Assembly (NCBI GenBank): GCA_037576215.1
Contig: JBANDB010000005.1
Span: forward strand, 5,828,001 to 5,892,000
Source: Armillaria gallica
Lineage: Eukaryota > Basidiomycota > Agaricomycetes > Agaricales > Physalacriaceae
Direction: 5' to 3'
DNA: 64,000 bases
In this document: positions 35,412 to 45,539 of the stretch, piece after piece
Layout of the letters: the number at the start of each line of letters is the position of its first letter
How positions within the stretch are numbered: position 1 is the stretch's first letter
The notes under the pieces: generated by a model
Told to the model about the DNA's origin: nothing
Databases searched by the model: none
Seen by the model: the letters and a program-made list of their open reading frames with translations, nothing else
Position numbers and translations under genes: made by a program

Positions 35412-35651
35412 GCATTGCCGGTGCCCATATAGTGGTTAGCATGCACACATTGGCCATGTCATGTGACATTATTGTAAATCTTTTTAAGGTCCTGGGTTCA
35501 ATTCCTGGAGTTGTTGGATTTTCTGATAATCACATGATTTGGTCCGGGTTTCTGTGCTGACTAATAGACCATGCAGTACTGTGAAAATACCCTATATAGG
35601 CTGGTGTGTCAACTGACACTATTTCAAGGGGAAAAGTAGCAGCATTAGGTT
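35412..35651 (+). repeat. Right terminal inverted repeat with outward-facing tRNA-like A and B boxes
   Basis: Contains an A-box-like TAGTGGTTAGC (35430-35440) and the canonical B box GGTTCAATTCC (35495-35505), about 65 nt apart. The T-arm-like stem around the B box is weak (G-T pairs needed) and no 7-bp acceptor stem closes the structure. It is therefore tRNA-derived or tRNA-mimicking, as in SINEs, not a tRNA gene. The far end holds 'gtcaactgacac', complement of the left end. Confidence 0.7.
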
Positions 35652-35689
35652 GTAAATTGAATGGCAGACGATGTACCTTGAGAATGAGA

Positions 35690-36470
35690 AGTTTCTGCTG
35701 ATGTCGAGGACACACCAAGCCAGGCAAGGTTTGGCTGCTAGGCTGCTATGACATGGAGCACATGCTCTACGCTCATCAGGCTGAGTGGTGAAGCAACCGA
35801 GGGCTGCACGCGGAGGGCTGAATGCTTTGATTCCAATGCAAGCTGTATTTTATATGCTTTTAGATCAGTTGTATGAGTCTAGAAGAGTCAACAAACTCGC
35901 CTGGGCAATGGTGATTTAGTACCAGCGCTGCTTTGATCCAACTCCTTCCTGTCTACATTCCTGCCAGCCTCCCAAAGTCGTTCCTCTAAATTCTTGAGGG
36001 AAGCATCGATGACGACTGTGACCTCAATCGCAGGGAGGACGCAGGCCTAAGTGGTGTGGCAACGGTGTGGCAACCTTGAATTCAAGAAGTGGCCATCTTG
36101 AGGGCATGTTAGAAACAAGGAGAAGATCGATTACGACGAACTCACCATGCTCAACTTGTATACAGTGGTCTTCGACGAGCGGACTATGGACGATGTGTTA
36201 CCTCGTGAAAACGCAGTGGCAATAGGTGATGTACCTTGCGAAAAGAGACTTGGATGGCGTGATGGTAAGCCTCGCAGGGCGAGGAATTTCTTGTTCTTGT
36301 TTGATTACTCTCTGCCATAATCACATTGTCCCATCCATGACTCCCCGACGCGTGTTGACCCTTGCAGCGGAGGACTCTCGTCAGTTTGAATAAGCGGCAT
36401 TGAGGGCGATGTTGTGACTAGAACAGAGGTGTACCACATAGGCACATAGACATGGCTCGGTGTGTCAGCA
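35690..36470 (-). repeat. R2 repeat family, copy 4 (D2 partner of 20.2-21.0 kb)
   Basis: Collinear with R2 copy 1. The intron with 'actgatctaaaag' lies near 35855-35875. The other intron, 'ggtgatgtaccttgcg' on the plus strand near 36225, corresponds to the first intron donor side. CpG-poor and frame-broken. Function unknown. Confidence 0.42.
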
Positions 36471-36569
36471 GTGCAAGATGAGGAGACATGCCTGTGCTGA
36501 GCAGAGTCGATAACCAGGAGACAGCACTATGAAATCCCTCTTAACCAAAAGTCAACGGGATCTTGATAA

Positions 36570-39470
36570 AGAAGGGTGAGTTTATGCGGTTCATTCGCTT
36601 TATTCTCGCACCTTCTATCTCTTGCCTTTGCAGCCTCGTCCATACTGGCACATTTGGTGTGTGTGTATTACACATCGGAGAGCACGTGCTTTGCGAGATG
36701 AGTGTTGTGATGAAAACGGGCCAGGCCCCTGAAATGGCATATTTGGCTTGGTCAAACAAAGCAAACTCTCCTTTCACCGCCATACTCATTTTTTTATCTC
36801 CCTTTTTTGTTTTGTTTTTTGCTTCAGTCAAGATCCTTCAAGACTCTCGTGTACCTTGCTGACGAGCATGACCCCAACATTCGCACACTAGGCATGGAAT
36901 ATGGGCGAGGGGATCAATTACGGAGTTCATTCACGTGGTGGATGATACAATTTCCCTCGACGACTAGGTTCAAACTGAAGACGACGAATCCAAGGACGTG
37001 ATTATGGACTGAAACTGTGTGTTGCCATACGGAAAGTGGAGCGTTCACACAGTGAAGGGAAGGGTCGCACTCGACGACGATGGGAAGAGCATAGTGTGGG
37101 TTGGCAGAGGAACCAAGAGATGTGTCATCCTCTCCATAACGACTGCACGATGTCGGCTGAAGCGAGAGGTAGGATGTATTGGGGATGGTATGTTTCTCTG
37201 ATTACTTGCATTCATTGGCACTCATGTCTCTGTAGCTCATTCTTACCCACACAATTTTCTCCATTGCGTAAAGTACCAAGTCTTGGCCACCAATAGCACT
37301 TCGAGGGAGGCCTACTTAAGGGAGGTTTGCACACAGGGATAGTAGGTGCCTTCTGTTTGCCCACTTAGCGTGATCTCACTCTTACATAGTTGAAGCACAT
37401 GCTCAAGGAACATATCAAGCCTTTTAAACACAAACATGACGTCCTTTGGGATGCCGCCCGAGGACTACGGATTCATGTTTGGATGGTGGCTTTGTCTGCA
37501 AACATTCGTCCATTACATCTGGCGACCAGCAACAAATGCGCCCAGAACCCTGGCTACGTGAACAGGGTGGCGTGCGCTGCTGTCCACCCTCACCCTGTCC
37601 AAAGCGAGGCTTTCCTGTGTCATACAGCCCGCTTGTCCCTCTGACATCGTTGCCATTGTGTGCCCACTCTTTATGCCACTGTCTCCTTTTCGGCATTCTT
37701 ACCCCATATTTTCCCCTTGCTGCTGTCAAAATGACCGGATATCATCATGCAGATTCCGCTACGGGAAAGTATACTAGTGAATGTCTCATAGGTCTGTCCA
37801 CTTTGCGACAATCTCTGTTGGCTTGAACACTTACTCTTTCTTACTAGCTCTAGCTGCTCATGGACGTCAAAATACACTTCTGATAATGGCACTTCATGTC
37901 ATCGACACGACACGGCAACACAATTTTTCGCAGAGGAATGGTTCCTTCGACGACACTTTTATCGCTATAGCTGGATGATCTTGTCAAAGAGACGACCTGA
38001 CGAATGTTCCTTGTCTCTGCCATCCTCTCCGTTCCATTCATCAGTGAAGTCGGCAACATACATCGTACACTGAGCAATCCAGACTGCAAATACTCTGTCA
38101 AAACCGATACCTTCGGCGACAAACACACTCATACCTCTCACGGGGACCAGTCCTTTCGTGTTTCCTCCACGTTCAAGACTAAAGCCACGATGGTAGTCCA
38201 GAATCTGGGTCTACATCGTGAAGGCTACCCTAGCAGGATCAGAATTTATTCATGGGTCGAACCTCACTCTTGAAATTGAGGTCACATGGCCGTTTCAACC
38301 AAAATCCACTTTTATGTCTTGGCATGTCTACACCACCACAGGAAACTGTCTTTCGATCCCAAGCTTATTATATGGGTACGCATATGGTGTTGTGGTGAGG
38401 CGACTTTTGCGAGCAGTCCGCTCTCACAAACACGCTGTTCGTGGATGAATGTATGCATGTCATCCTTGCAAAGGGAAGATTACTGACACTCTGCTGTCAG
38501 ATATTAAGACAGGCGTGGAAGCAGTTAACCTCACTTTGGATGGCTGTGAGTTGGCGATATGGATGAAGCAGATAGTAATTTCGACAGGGATGATGGTATG
38601 ATGGACACGGCGACAGGTAACTTCTCCTTCTGACTGGTGCATAAACATCGACTGATAACTATTAGAACCGATATGGCCAGATTTTGATAGCGAAACCCCT
38701 CAACGAGCACATGAGGAGCCGTATTCATCAGCCCATCCTTCACAAGACCCCTCGGTAGTGTCTTCCTCACCGGGATCGTTGTCACCAACGGAACGACATC
38801 AGCATCTTTGTCTGTCAATAACCAGCAGAAGAAACCATAGCCGAGTCCCTTGAGAGACCGTTCACGCTAGTTCCATACAGAGAGCGAATCTATAGGTCCA
38901 AGCGGCAGAGCACTTCGGGTATATCTGGTATTTGAATCTTGCACGACACCGTGTATAAGATGTGCATCGCTTTCATGGAATTTCGTGATCCGTTCTGATT
39001 ACATCTACTAATTCGAAAGCCATTTCAGTGTCTCTCAAGCCCAGTGGAATTGGGATGTGTATTTGCCCAAGTTAATGTATCGCTTCGCTGTGAAGGTGAG
39101 AGATCGCACGTACAAGCTTATTCTATTTCTTCTGATTTCTCTACCAGGCTGGGCGTTCGTTCGCAGTTGATGCCGGTAACATCATCCGCAAAGCTTCAGT
39201 GGTCAGTATGTTCTTGTTAGCTTTACAGCGTGGTTCTGATAATGACCCTCCTTAGGTATCCCGATATGGTTGGTCGACCATATCGCAGACCCTCTTATAT
39301 AGGCAATGGAAAATGGCATGGCGAGTGTCCTTGTGGAATGGAAGTCATCTTTTTAGCAAGGTTCCCACCTCTTGGTTCTTTTATTGTGACACTTTCAATT
39401 CTAGCATATCAGCATTGGCTTTCATTACAATTAATCCCTAGTTGGCGGTATAAATTGAAAAGATTAGAAC
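36570..39470 (+). repeat. R1 repeat family, D2 copy
   Basis: Collinear with 21.08-23.85 kb. Blocks: 'tttcaccgccatactcat' near 36773; GKWSVHTVKGRVALDDDGKS near 37030-37090; intron donor 'ggtatgtttctctg' near 37188, acceptor 'tgtctctgtag' near 37235; ALAAHGRQNTLLIMALHVI near 37846-37900; EVTWPFQPKSTFMSWHV near 38278-38330; last intron near 38616-38666; and the PIWLVDH-like end near 39255. It has more stop codons than the D1 copy. Family unrecognised. Confidence 0.48.
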
Positions 39471-39799
39471 CGATGCCCAAGCTACTTTGAGTCCAATATC
39501 TCATGTTGCGATGTTGATTGAAGCTTTTTAGACGGCCCTTGCATGACAAAGGGAGGCTGCGGAGGAGTACTTGGCACGGGGATGGTACTCGTGAAGTCAC
39601 CAACAAATTGTAGGTTCAAAGAGTAGGGAGAGTTTTGCAAAAGTGATGGTGACGTCGACGTCAAAGCCTATGCAGCAATCTGTTAGCCCGCAATTCAGAA
39701 AAGGTTTATCAAAATCTCTACCTCAAGCAAAGGCCTCTGCTGTCGCATCTGCTATGACCCTGGGACTCGGAAGGTAAGGAAATGAATCACAGAATAATG
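39471..39799. other. Spacer inside D2, no gene recognised
   Basis: Collinear with 23.85-24.24 kb. No supported coding frame. Confidence 0.35.
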
Positions 39800-40790
39800 T
39801 AAAGCAGCATACCAGAGATGGACTTGAATTTCATGGTAAGAGACAGCTGCTAAAGTCGTCATGAACAAGTAAATGCCGGCACCTCCGCTGGGAAAGGTGA
39901 TTTAAAATCCAAAAAACACCTAGACTGGCCATCACCAGCGACAAGAAGATGATGAAGAGCTCTCATCAACATTGGACACGTCAAAAACGAGCGGAGGTGG
40001 ACAAAGTCCAGCTGTGATAATGATCCCGATACTGAGCACATCCTCGACATTCGTGCTGAGTGCGTGCGAGGGAGAATAGGTGCCGAGTGTCGAGGATTTC
40101 AGAGACACCCTGTATATTTGTTTTTAGATCAATATGTCGGGAGGAATCAAAAGACTCACCTCGAGAGTGCACCACGATCATCCCGTGAGTACGTGACAGC
40201 CCGAATCCAATTCGACACGCCCCAGACCCACCACCATCACTCTCAGCCTGCAAAATCCATCCTTTCTGATCCTCAGCGGGTTCCCGACCTCGATTGCAAT
40301 GGCGGGCTCTCATTAATTTGAATAAGTGACGCCGAGGATGGCAAAGGATGTGGAGGTGATGAGGTGACGAGTCACAACTCGGAGATGTTCGTCTTTGATG
40401 CCCTCGAATGAACTTGCACTCGGCATTTCTGACGTCGAATGAGGCAGATTTTATCTCCTCAAGAGCGCCGATGGTTCTGGTGAATCGTTCTCCTGAGAAT
40501 TGGAGACTCAATGACAATGGTGACCATCCGACTGAGTCATTCCTCATTTTGGCAGCACTACACTCTTTGTTCCATCCTCTTCTCCACCGGCGCTAGAAAT
40601 AAATGAATATGGGCATGGACCCAAGATCACTATAATGTACCTCGCTCATCTTCCCCCCGGTTTAACCGACCAGATGAGGAGCCGTGTTGTGCCGAGTCGC
40701 TGCGAGTAGCCATCGGATGTGGCTTAGTGAAGTCCAAGCCAGCCAAGTTGGTGTTGGCGTGACAAATAGGCTTTCCCATGGTATTTGCCT
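39800..40790 (-). repeat. R2 repeat family, copy 5 (D2 partner of 24.2-25.3 kb)
   Basis: The first exon's ATG is retained near 40770 (MGKPICHANTNLAGLDFTK; compare MGKPIRDANTDLADLDFTK in D1, with R to C among the changes). The intron containing 'catattgatctaaaaac' lies near 40115-40150. A 188-codon frame at 40547-39981 reads through this intron and is not taken as the native protein. Function unknown. Confidence 0.42.
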
Positions 40791-41029
40791 TCCTTGGGCT
40801 TAGCAATGATCGAATCATCATTGCTACGAGACTTCCATACACGTGTGAGCGTCACTGAGCCTGGCTTTTCCCTCATACCACCATGTCTGCGGTAGTTATC
40901 ACCAAGAAAACTGTGATGGCCAATGAAGGAAGGTCAGCCTCGCTTTCATTATTTCTTCCTCTATATCCATGCTCATATGATCGTGTAGTACTAGTAGTCA
41001 CCAGGTGCTTTTGATCCATGGTTCGTGGC

Positions 41030-44000
41030 ATGTACATCCAAATATCTGGTCTAGAATTAATACACTGTACAGAGGTTGAAATCATCAAGATCGATCCTAC
41101 AAAAAAGTCGAGGTTTCACATGAAAATCACTGTGGGCAATGAGAAGCCAACAGAAACAGAAGAATTCATAATTGATAGAGTAGGTGTCACCCCAAAGTGG
41201 GCGATAACGAAGAGCCTGTAAGTCGTATGTGTACCCGTATCGTCTCGGTGGTCTCACGATCGTGGCAGTGGCCTCGACCCGCTAACCAAAATTTTATGGG
41301 AGCTTCATGGTCATCAGTGGCCTCTCTTGTGTTTCAAGGTCCTTGGCAGGGTTGAGAAAACACTTGGAGAGTTATTCGTGTTGTTTGAAGGGAACAATAC
41401 AAGTGTGTGCTGTATTTATTTTCTTATTCTAGTAAATGCTGATTGTTTCTGCAGGCGCTGATATACATCTACTCAACAGATCTTCCGAGGTCGCAGTCCT
41501 CAAGATATCCAGCCAGTTGGATACCCCCAAGAATATCATGACTGATGTTGTCGCGAACATGAAAGAACCCTCAGAGAGCTCCAAGTTACTAGATGGTGAG
41601 ACTCTGCAGAAAGTGTTCGAGGCTGTGAAGCAGATGATCAATACTCTTGCTGAGGTAGGTGCTATTCACATGTTGATTGATATTTCTTGACGAGTTTTTC
41701 CCTAAGGTGCATCCCGCAGCTACCGTCGCTTGGGGATTTCTGTCTATTGGGTTTGAGGTGGGTTGTCAACTGTGTTTGTGGTGCGTGGACGTCTTCACAT
41801 CATAGATGCAGGTAGTAAAGAACCAGCGTGACACGAAACAAGTGATATTTGATCTTTACATCAACATGATATCAGCGTATGAAGACTTCAGCAAGGATGA
41901 TATCTTAGAGCAGCGTGCTCAGTTACAGGGGATCTATAATTCCTTGTTCAAGCAGACTATTGAGTGTGCGATTTTCATTGAAGGCTATGCAAAGAAGAGC
42001 GGGATAGGTATGTTTTTGAGTCGCAACTATTTTATGATATTTGATGGTACTTTCAGAGCATCTCTTCGAGATGGATGTATCGGGCCAAGCCGAAATTTTT
42101 CGTCAGGCATTCATCAACCTAAAGCGCCAGTTGAGCATGGGATTGGCCAAGGAAGCAGTCATTGTCACTCTCGGTGTCCAGAAAAGTGTGGATGTTCTGG
42201 GTGAGACATTTTTCAGCTGTAGTGCTTCATGAGTGCCAGCTCTGACCATTGATGCTTTTAGTTATGAGAGATCGTCTACGAGATCTCCATCTGCCTCAAG
42301 CGCTAGGCCCAAAATCGTGGTGCACGCAAGGAACACGTATAATGACAATCAACATGATGGTGTTGTGGATTGCTCAGTGTGACGGCAGGACAATGTGGTG
42401 CAAAGGATTGGCAGGGATGGGGAAGAGTTCCTTGATGGGGACTCTCCACGAGTTACTCACAACAAATATTGGAGGACGCAGTCAACTTGCAGCATTCATT
42501 CGCTATGACCGTCTTGAGTTTTCAAAAGCTAACAGTTTAATCACCAGTATCACATATGCCTTGGGAGTGTTTGACAACCGTATCGGGATGGCCATCTCCC
42601 TAGTTGTCCAGACATTACCATCGGTTGTCACCTTGCCACCGTCCCCTCAGTTTCAATTTCTGCTCTGTAATCTGCTCGAATCCCTTCCTGATCTTGGTGA
42701 TGGAGGTCCTCTGGTTGTGATCATTGATGGATTGGATGAGTGCGACATATCTAATGATATGCTGGCCATCCTCGCTGAGGGATTTGGTCCGAAACTTTCC
42801 TTTATGCGCCTCATTCTTTCCAGTCGACCAGTTCATCACGTAGCTATGGTGTTCGAGGGACGGGAATGCATATATCCACTTCATTTGGATACCTCCTCAG
42901 AGAGTGTAAACCGTGATATCCACTTCTACTTGAAGCGAGAGCTTGCAACGATACATAACAATGCGTTCCAAGAGAAGTGTAAAGAGCTAGATGCTGTGAA
43001 TGAATTGACAGCATGGGCAAGTGGTCTATTCATTTGGGCAGCAACTGTTGCGAGATTTGTCCATGCATTTCCAGGGATATCGAGACTACAGGCACTCCTG
43101 GACACAAATATCCCTAGTGATGCCACCGAGGCTCTTACAACCTTATACCACACCGCTCTGGATATTCTCGTTTCGGAACCAGGTGTCAACGCAGATATTA
43201 AGAAGTATGTGCGAACTGTTCTAGGTGCTGTGTTGGTGACCCAGACGCCTCTGGGGATGACAGAGGATGTCCTTGATAATGTCATCCTAGTAGGTGAAGA
43301 CAGTCCTCCCTCGTGTCACATCGTGTTGATGCTTGGAAGCGTACTCAGTCCTGAAACTAAAGATTCGCCAATCCGACTCATACACAAATCCCTTGATGAC
43401 TTCTTGCAGGATCAGAGTCGATGTGGGGATGAGTGGTTTGTCAATGTCACTGTGTACTGCAAGGAAATAGCTGAACAGTGTCAGCTTGCATCAAAATCAT
43501 TTCTGAAGATATGGTCCTCCACAAGTGATATGAACATTGGAGCAGTACCAGCTTATATTTCCAAATATGCATTGTTTGGAGTGTTCTGGTATTCCGCTTT
43601 TGACAAGAGTGACATAGAGCTGTTCACTTCCTTTTTCCACCACTACTTTCATCCATGGCTGGATATTGTTGTCATGGATGACAACTTTCTCCAATTTGAA
43701 ATCACTAACATGATCTGTCGACAATATGGGATGATACGCATACCATTCAAAGTTGATATCCATGATTCGGTCACTATCCATCGAGTTCTTCAATGTTCTG
43801 CTGCTTTTTACTCTCACCTTCACCATTCTGGCAAAGAGAGCTCCCTTGCTGGAAAGATCACACTTGAGTGTATGAAAGTCAACTTTGATAGAGGGCCTAT
43901 TGGCAATAACCTGAACATCGATGGTGTAATTTTTGTTGATGCTGATATGGTGACATCATATGGGTACAAAATTGCCAATACCACATCAGTGCCTCTTTAT

Positions 44001-44452
44001 GTTTCAATGTTCCATTTTGATCCTGGTAGTTTGGGCATTTGTATGTAGTTCAGTTAATCTTCACTCCTTGTTCCATTGACCAGATCATACCTTTTCTAGG
44101 GGAAGTCTATCAACCAGGAAGTAAAAAAGGTGTTGATGCCCCCCTCCACCCTGGAGAATCATGAACCATTGGGTACAATACCAAGCAAGTGAAGGCTATT
44201 TCACAGATACCATGGGTTTTTTCTGTACAAGAGGGACAAGATGTTGGTGTTGGCTTCTTGAAGCTTTTCCTCTCAACAGAGTATGTAGACTTGTTAGCTA
44301 TTGTCCAAGAATCATCTTTTAAAGGCCGTGGCCAGAGTGTTCCACCTTCAGTGGGGGAGATACCTTCCTCATGTCACACAACATGTGTTCCAATTGTTAC
44401 AAAATGGGTAGAGGGTGCATTGCGAGACACCAGAAGCAAGATACTTTTTTAA
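41030..44452 (+). pseudogene. NLR3: D2 paralogue of NLR2 with a nonsense codon in the C-terminal domain
   Basis: The exon map equals NLR2 plus 15,500: 41030-41217, 41269-41402, 41455-41654, 41707-41757, 41812-42007, 42057-42200, 42262-44040 and 44100 onward. Exons 1-7 are open. In exon 8 a Trp codon of NLR2 is TGA (44162-44164), predicting a protein of about 918 aa that lacks most of the caspase-type tail. Open frame continues after it to 44452. The P-loop reads GLAGMGKSSL (T to M from ACG to ATG), which still fits GxxxxGK[ST]. Walker B VVIIDGLDECD is unchanged. One donor changed from 'gtatgt' to 'gtgggt' (41758). A new in-frame ATG at 41018 arose where D1 reads 'ccgtgg'. The truncated product could still act, for example as a decoy, but that is speculation. 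Confidence 0.82.
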
Positions 44453-45539
44453 GTTGCAAGGGTAGCTACTATGATTTCTATTTTGTTGATTTGACATTGT
44501 TCCAAAGTTCATCATGCAGTAGTATGTACTGTACTACCTTGTGTATTCTGTAGTCCATTAATCTTATAAAAGGTTGGCTTCTTTCAATACAAACTTGACC
44601 TTTGTCTTTGGCACCAGCCAAAATCTGAGCATACCTCTCTTTCCATACTTCATTTATGTCCAAGCCTGAAACTATGAAAGTAGTTGAGTCTCATTGAGAG
44701 TTTACTTTAGCAGGATCTTATTTGATCTAGTATCAGTTGAACCTCACCCTTGAAAAACAGAGGTTACACTTCTGTATCAACCAAATTCAACTCTTATATC
44801 TTGGTTAAGAGTGTCTAAAGCTATAATGTCCACCCTATATCATAGACAGAAAGACATATTAAGTTCATTGTATATACATGTGGGTTACCTCATAGACATG
44901 TCAGTTATCCAAGGGCAATTTTGTGAGCAGCACATCTTGGAGGGGTGTATATGAGCCATTTGTAGAGGTATGCACACTGTTCTTGTGAAAGTAAGCTGAT
45001 ACTTGCTGCTGTCAGACATTAATATGGGTGTGAATTGTAAGTCAGTGGTATGACAATGATGCAGACAGTGATTTTGGTGAAGACAAAGGCAGTCAGAATA
45101 ATATAGATGATGAAGCTACACTGGTGCCAGCAATGACAAATATATCCACCTTCTGCCTGGTGCATAATTATTGACTATCAGAATTACATGGGAAACATTT
45201 TTTGAGAAAAAGTACACAATTTGACTGCACATTTAGAAAGATAGCTGCATGTGCCATTGAAGCTGTCACTCTTCCTTTCCACACAGAACCTGTGCATGTT
45301 CTCATGCCGCTCTCTACCTCTCATCCACATATGCACTCTGTCCTTCCCACACATACATACATCCCAACTGCACACCTTGTTAGTATGAAGACCATTGGAA
45401 CAGTGAGACAATTACCTTTGTCAATATCTCTATTCAGTACCACCTTGACTGATGCACATTGTGTTGACTATAGACCATCAGACTTGCATTCATACAATAT
45501 AATCATTATTCTTACCTTTGAATATTAATTCTTTCTTGA
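44453..45539 (+). repeat. R1 fragment (about 44.65-45.19 kb) in NLR3 3' flank
   Basis: Collinear with 28.97-30.2 kb of D1. It contains the decayed R1 block 'agttgaacctcacccttga' near 44735 and the acidic-tract region near 45055-45130. Strongly CpG-depleted. From 45.2 to 45.54 kb no supported gene is seen; a 108-codon plus-strand frame at 45202-45528 has no counterpart in D1. Confidence 0.42.

Larger units (their letters stand above)
34229..35651. mobile_element. Non-autonomous inverted-repeat element (MITE/foldback-like), 1423 bp, inserted only in D2
   Basis: The element is flanked by a perfect direct repeat GTAAAT (34223-34228 and 35652-35657), taken as the target-site duplication. The D1 counterpart near 20243 reads 'gagtgagtaaaacagagg' without insertion, a natural empty site. 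Both ends are long inverted repeats of about 240-270 bp that begin 'tcagcctgagctgctag' on the left and its diverged complement on the right. The core has no ORF of note and a 160-bp tandem repeat. No transposase is encoded, so mobility would depend on another element. Distinctive pol III-like boxes lie in both ends. Confidence 0.8.

Noticed and set aside
35417..35513. Possible tRNA gene (A-box-like and B-box sequences)
   Set aside because: No acceptor stem forms, the T-stem needs wobble pairs, the A-B distance is long, and the same sequence occurs inverted at the other end of a mobile element. It is tRNA-like repeat sequence.
39981..40547. 188-codon minus-strand ORF
   Set aside because: It crosses the conserved R2 intron with the 'ttgatctaaaaac' motif and has no equivalent open frame in the other R2 copies.
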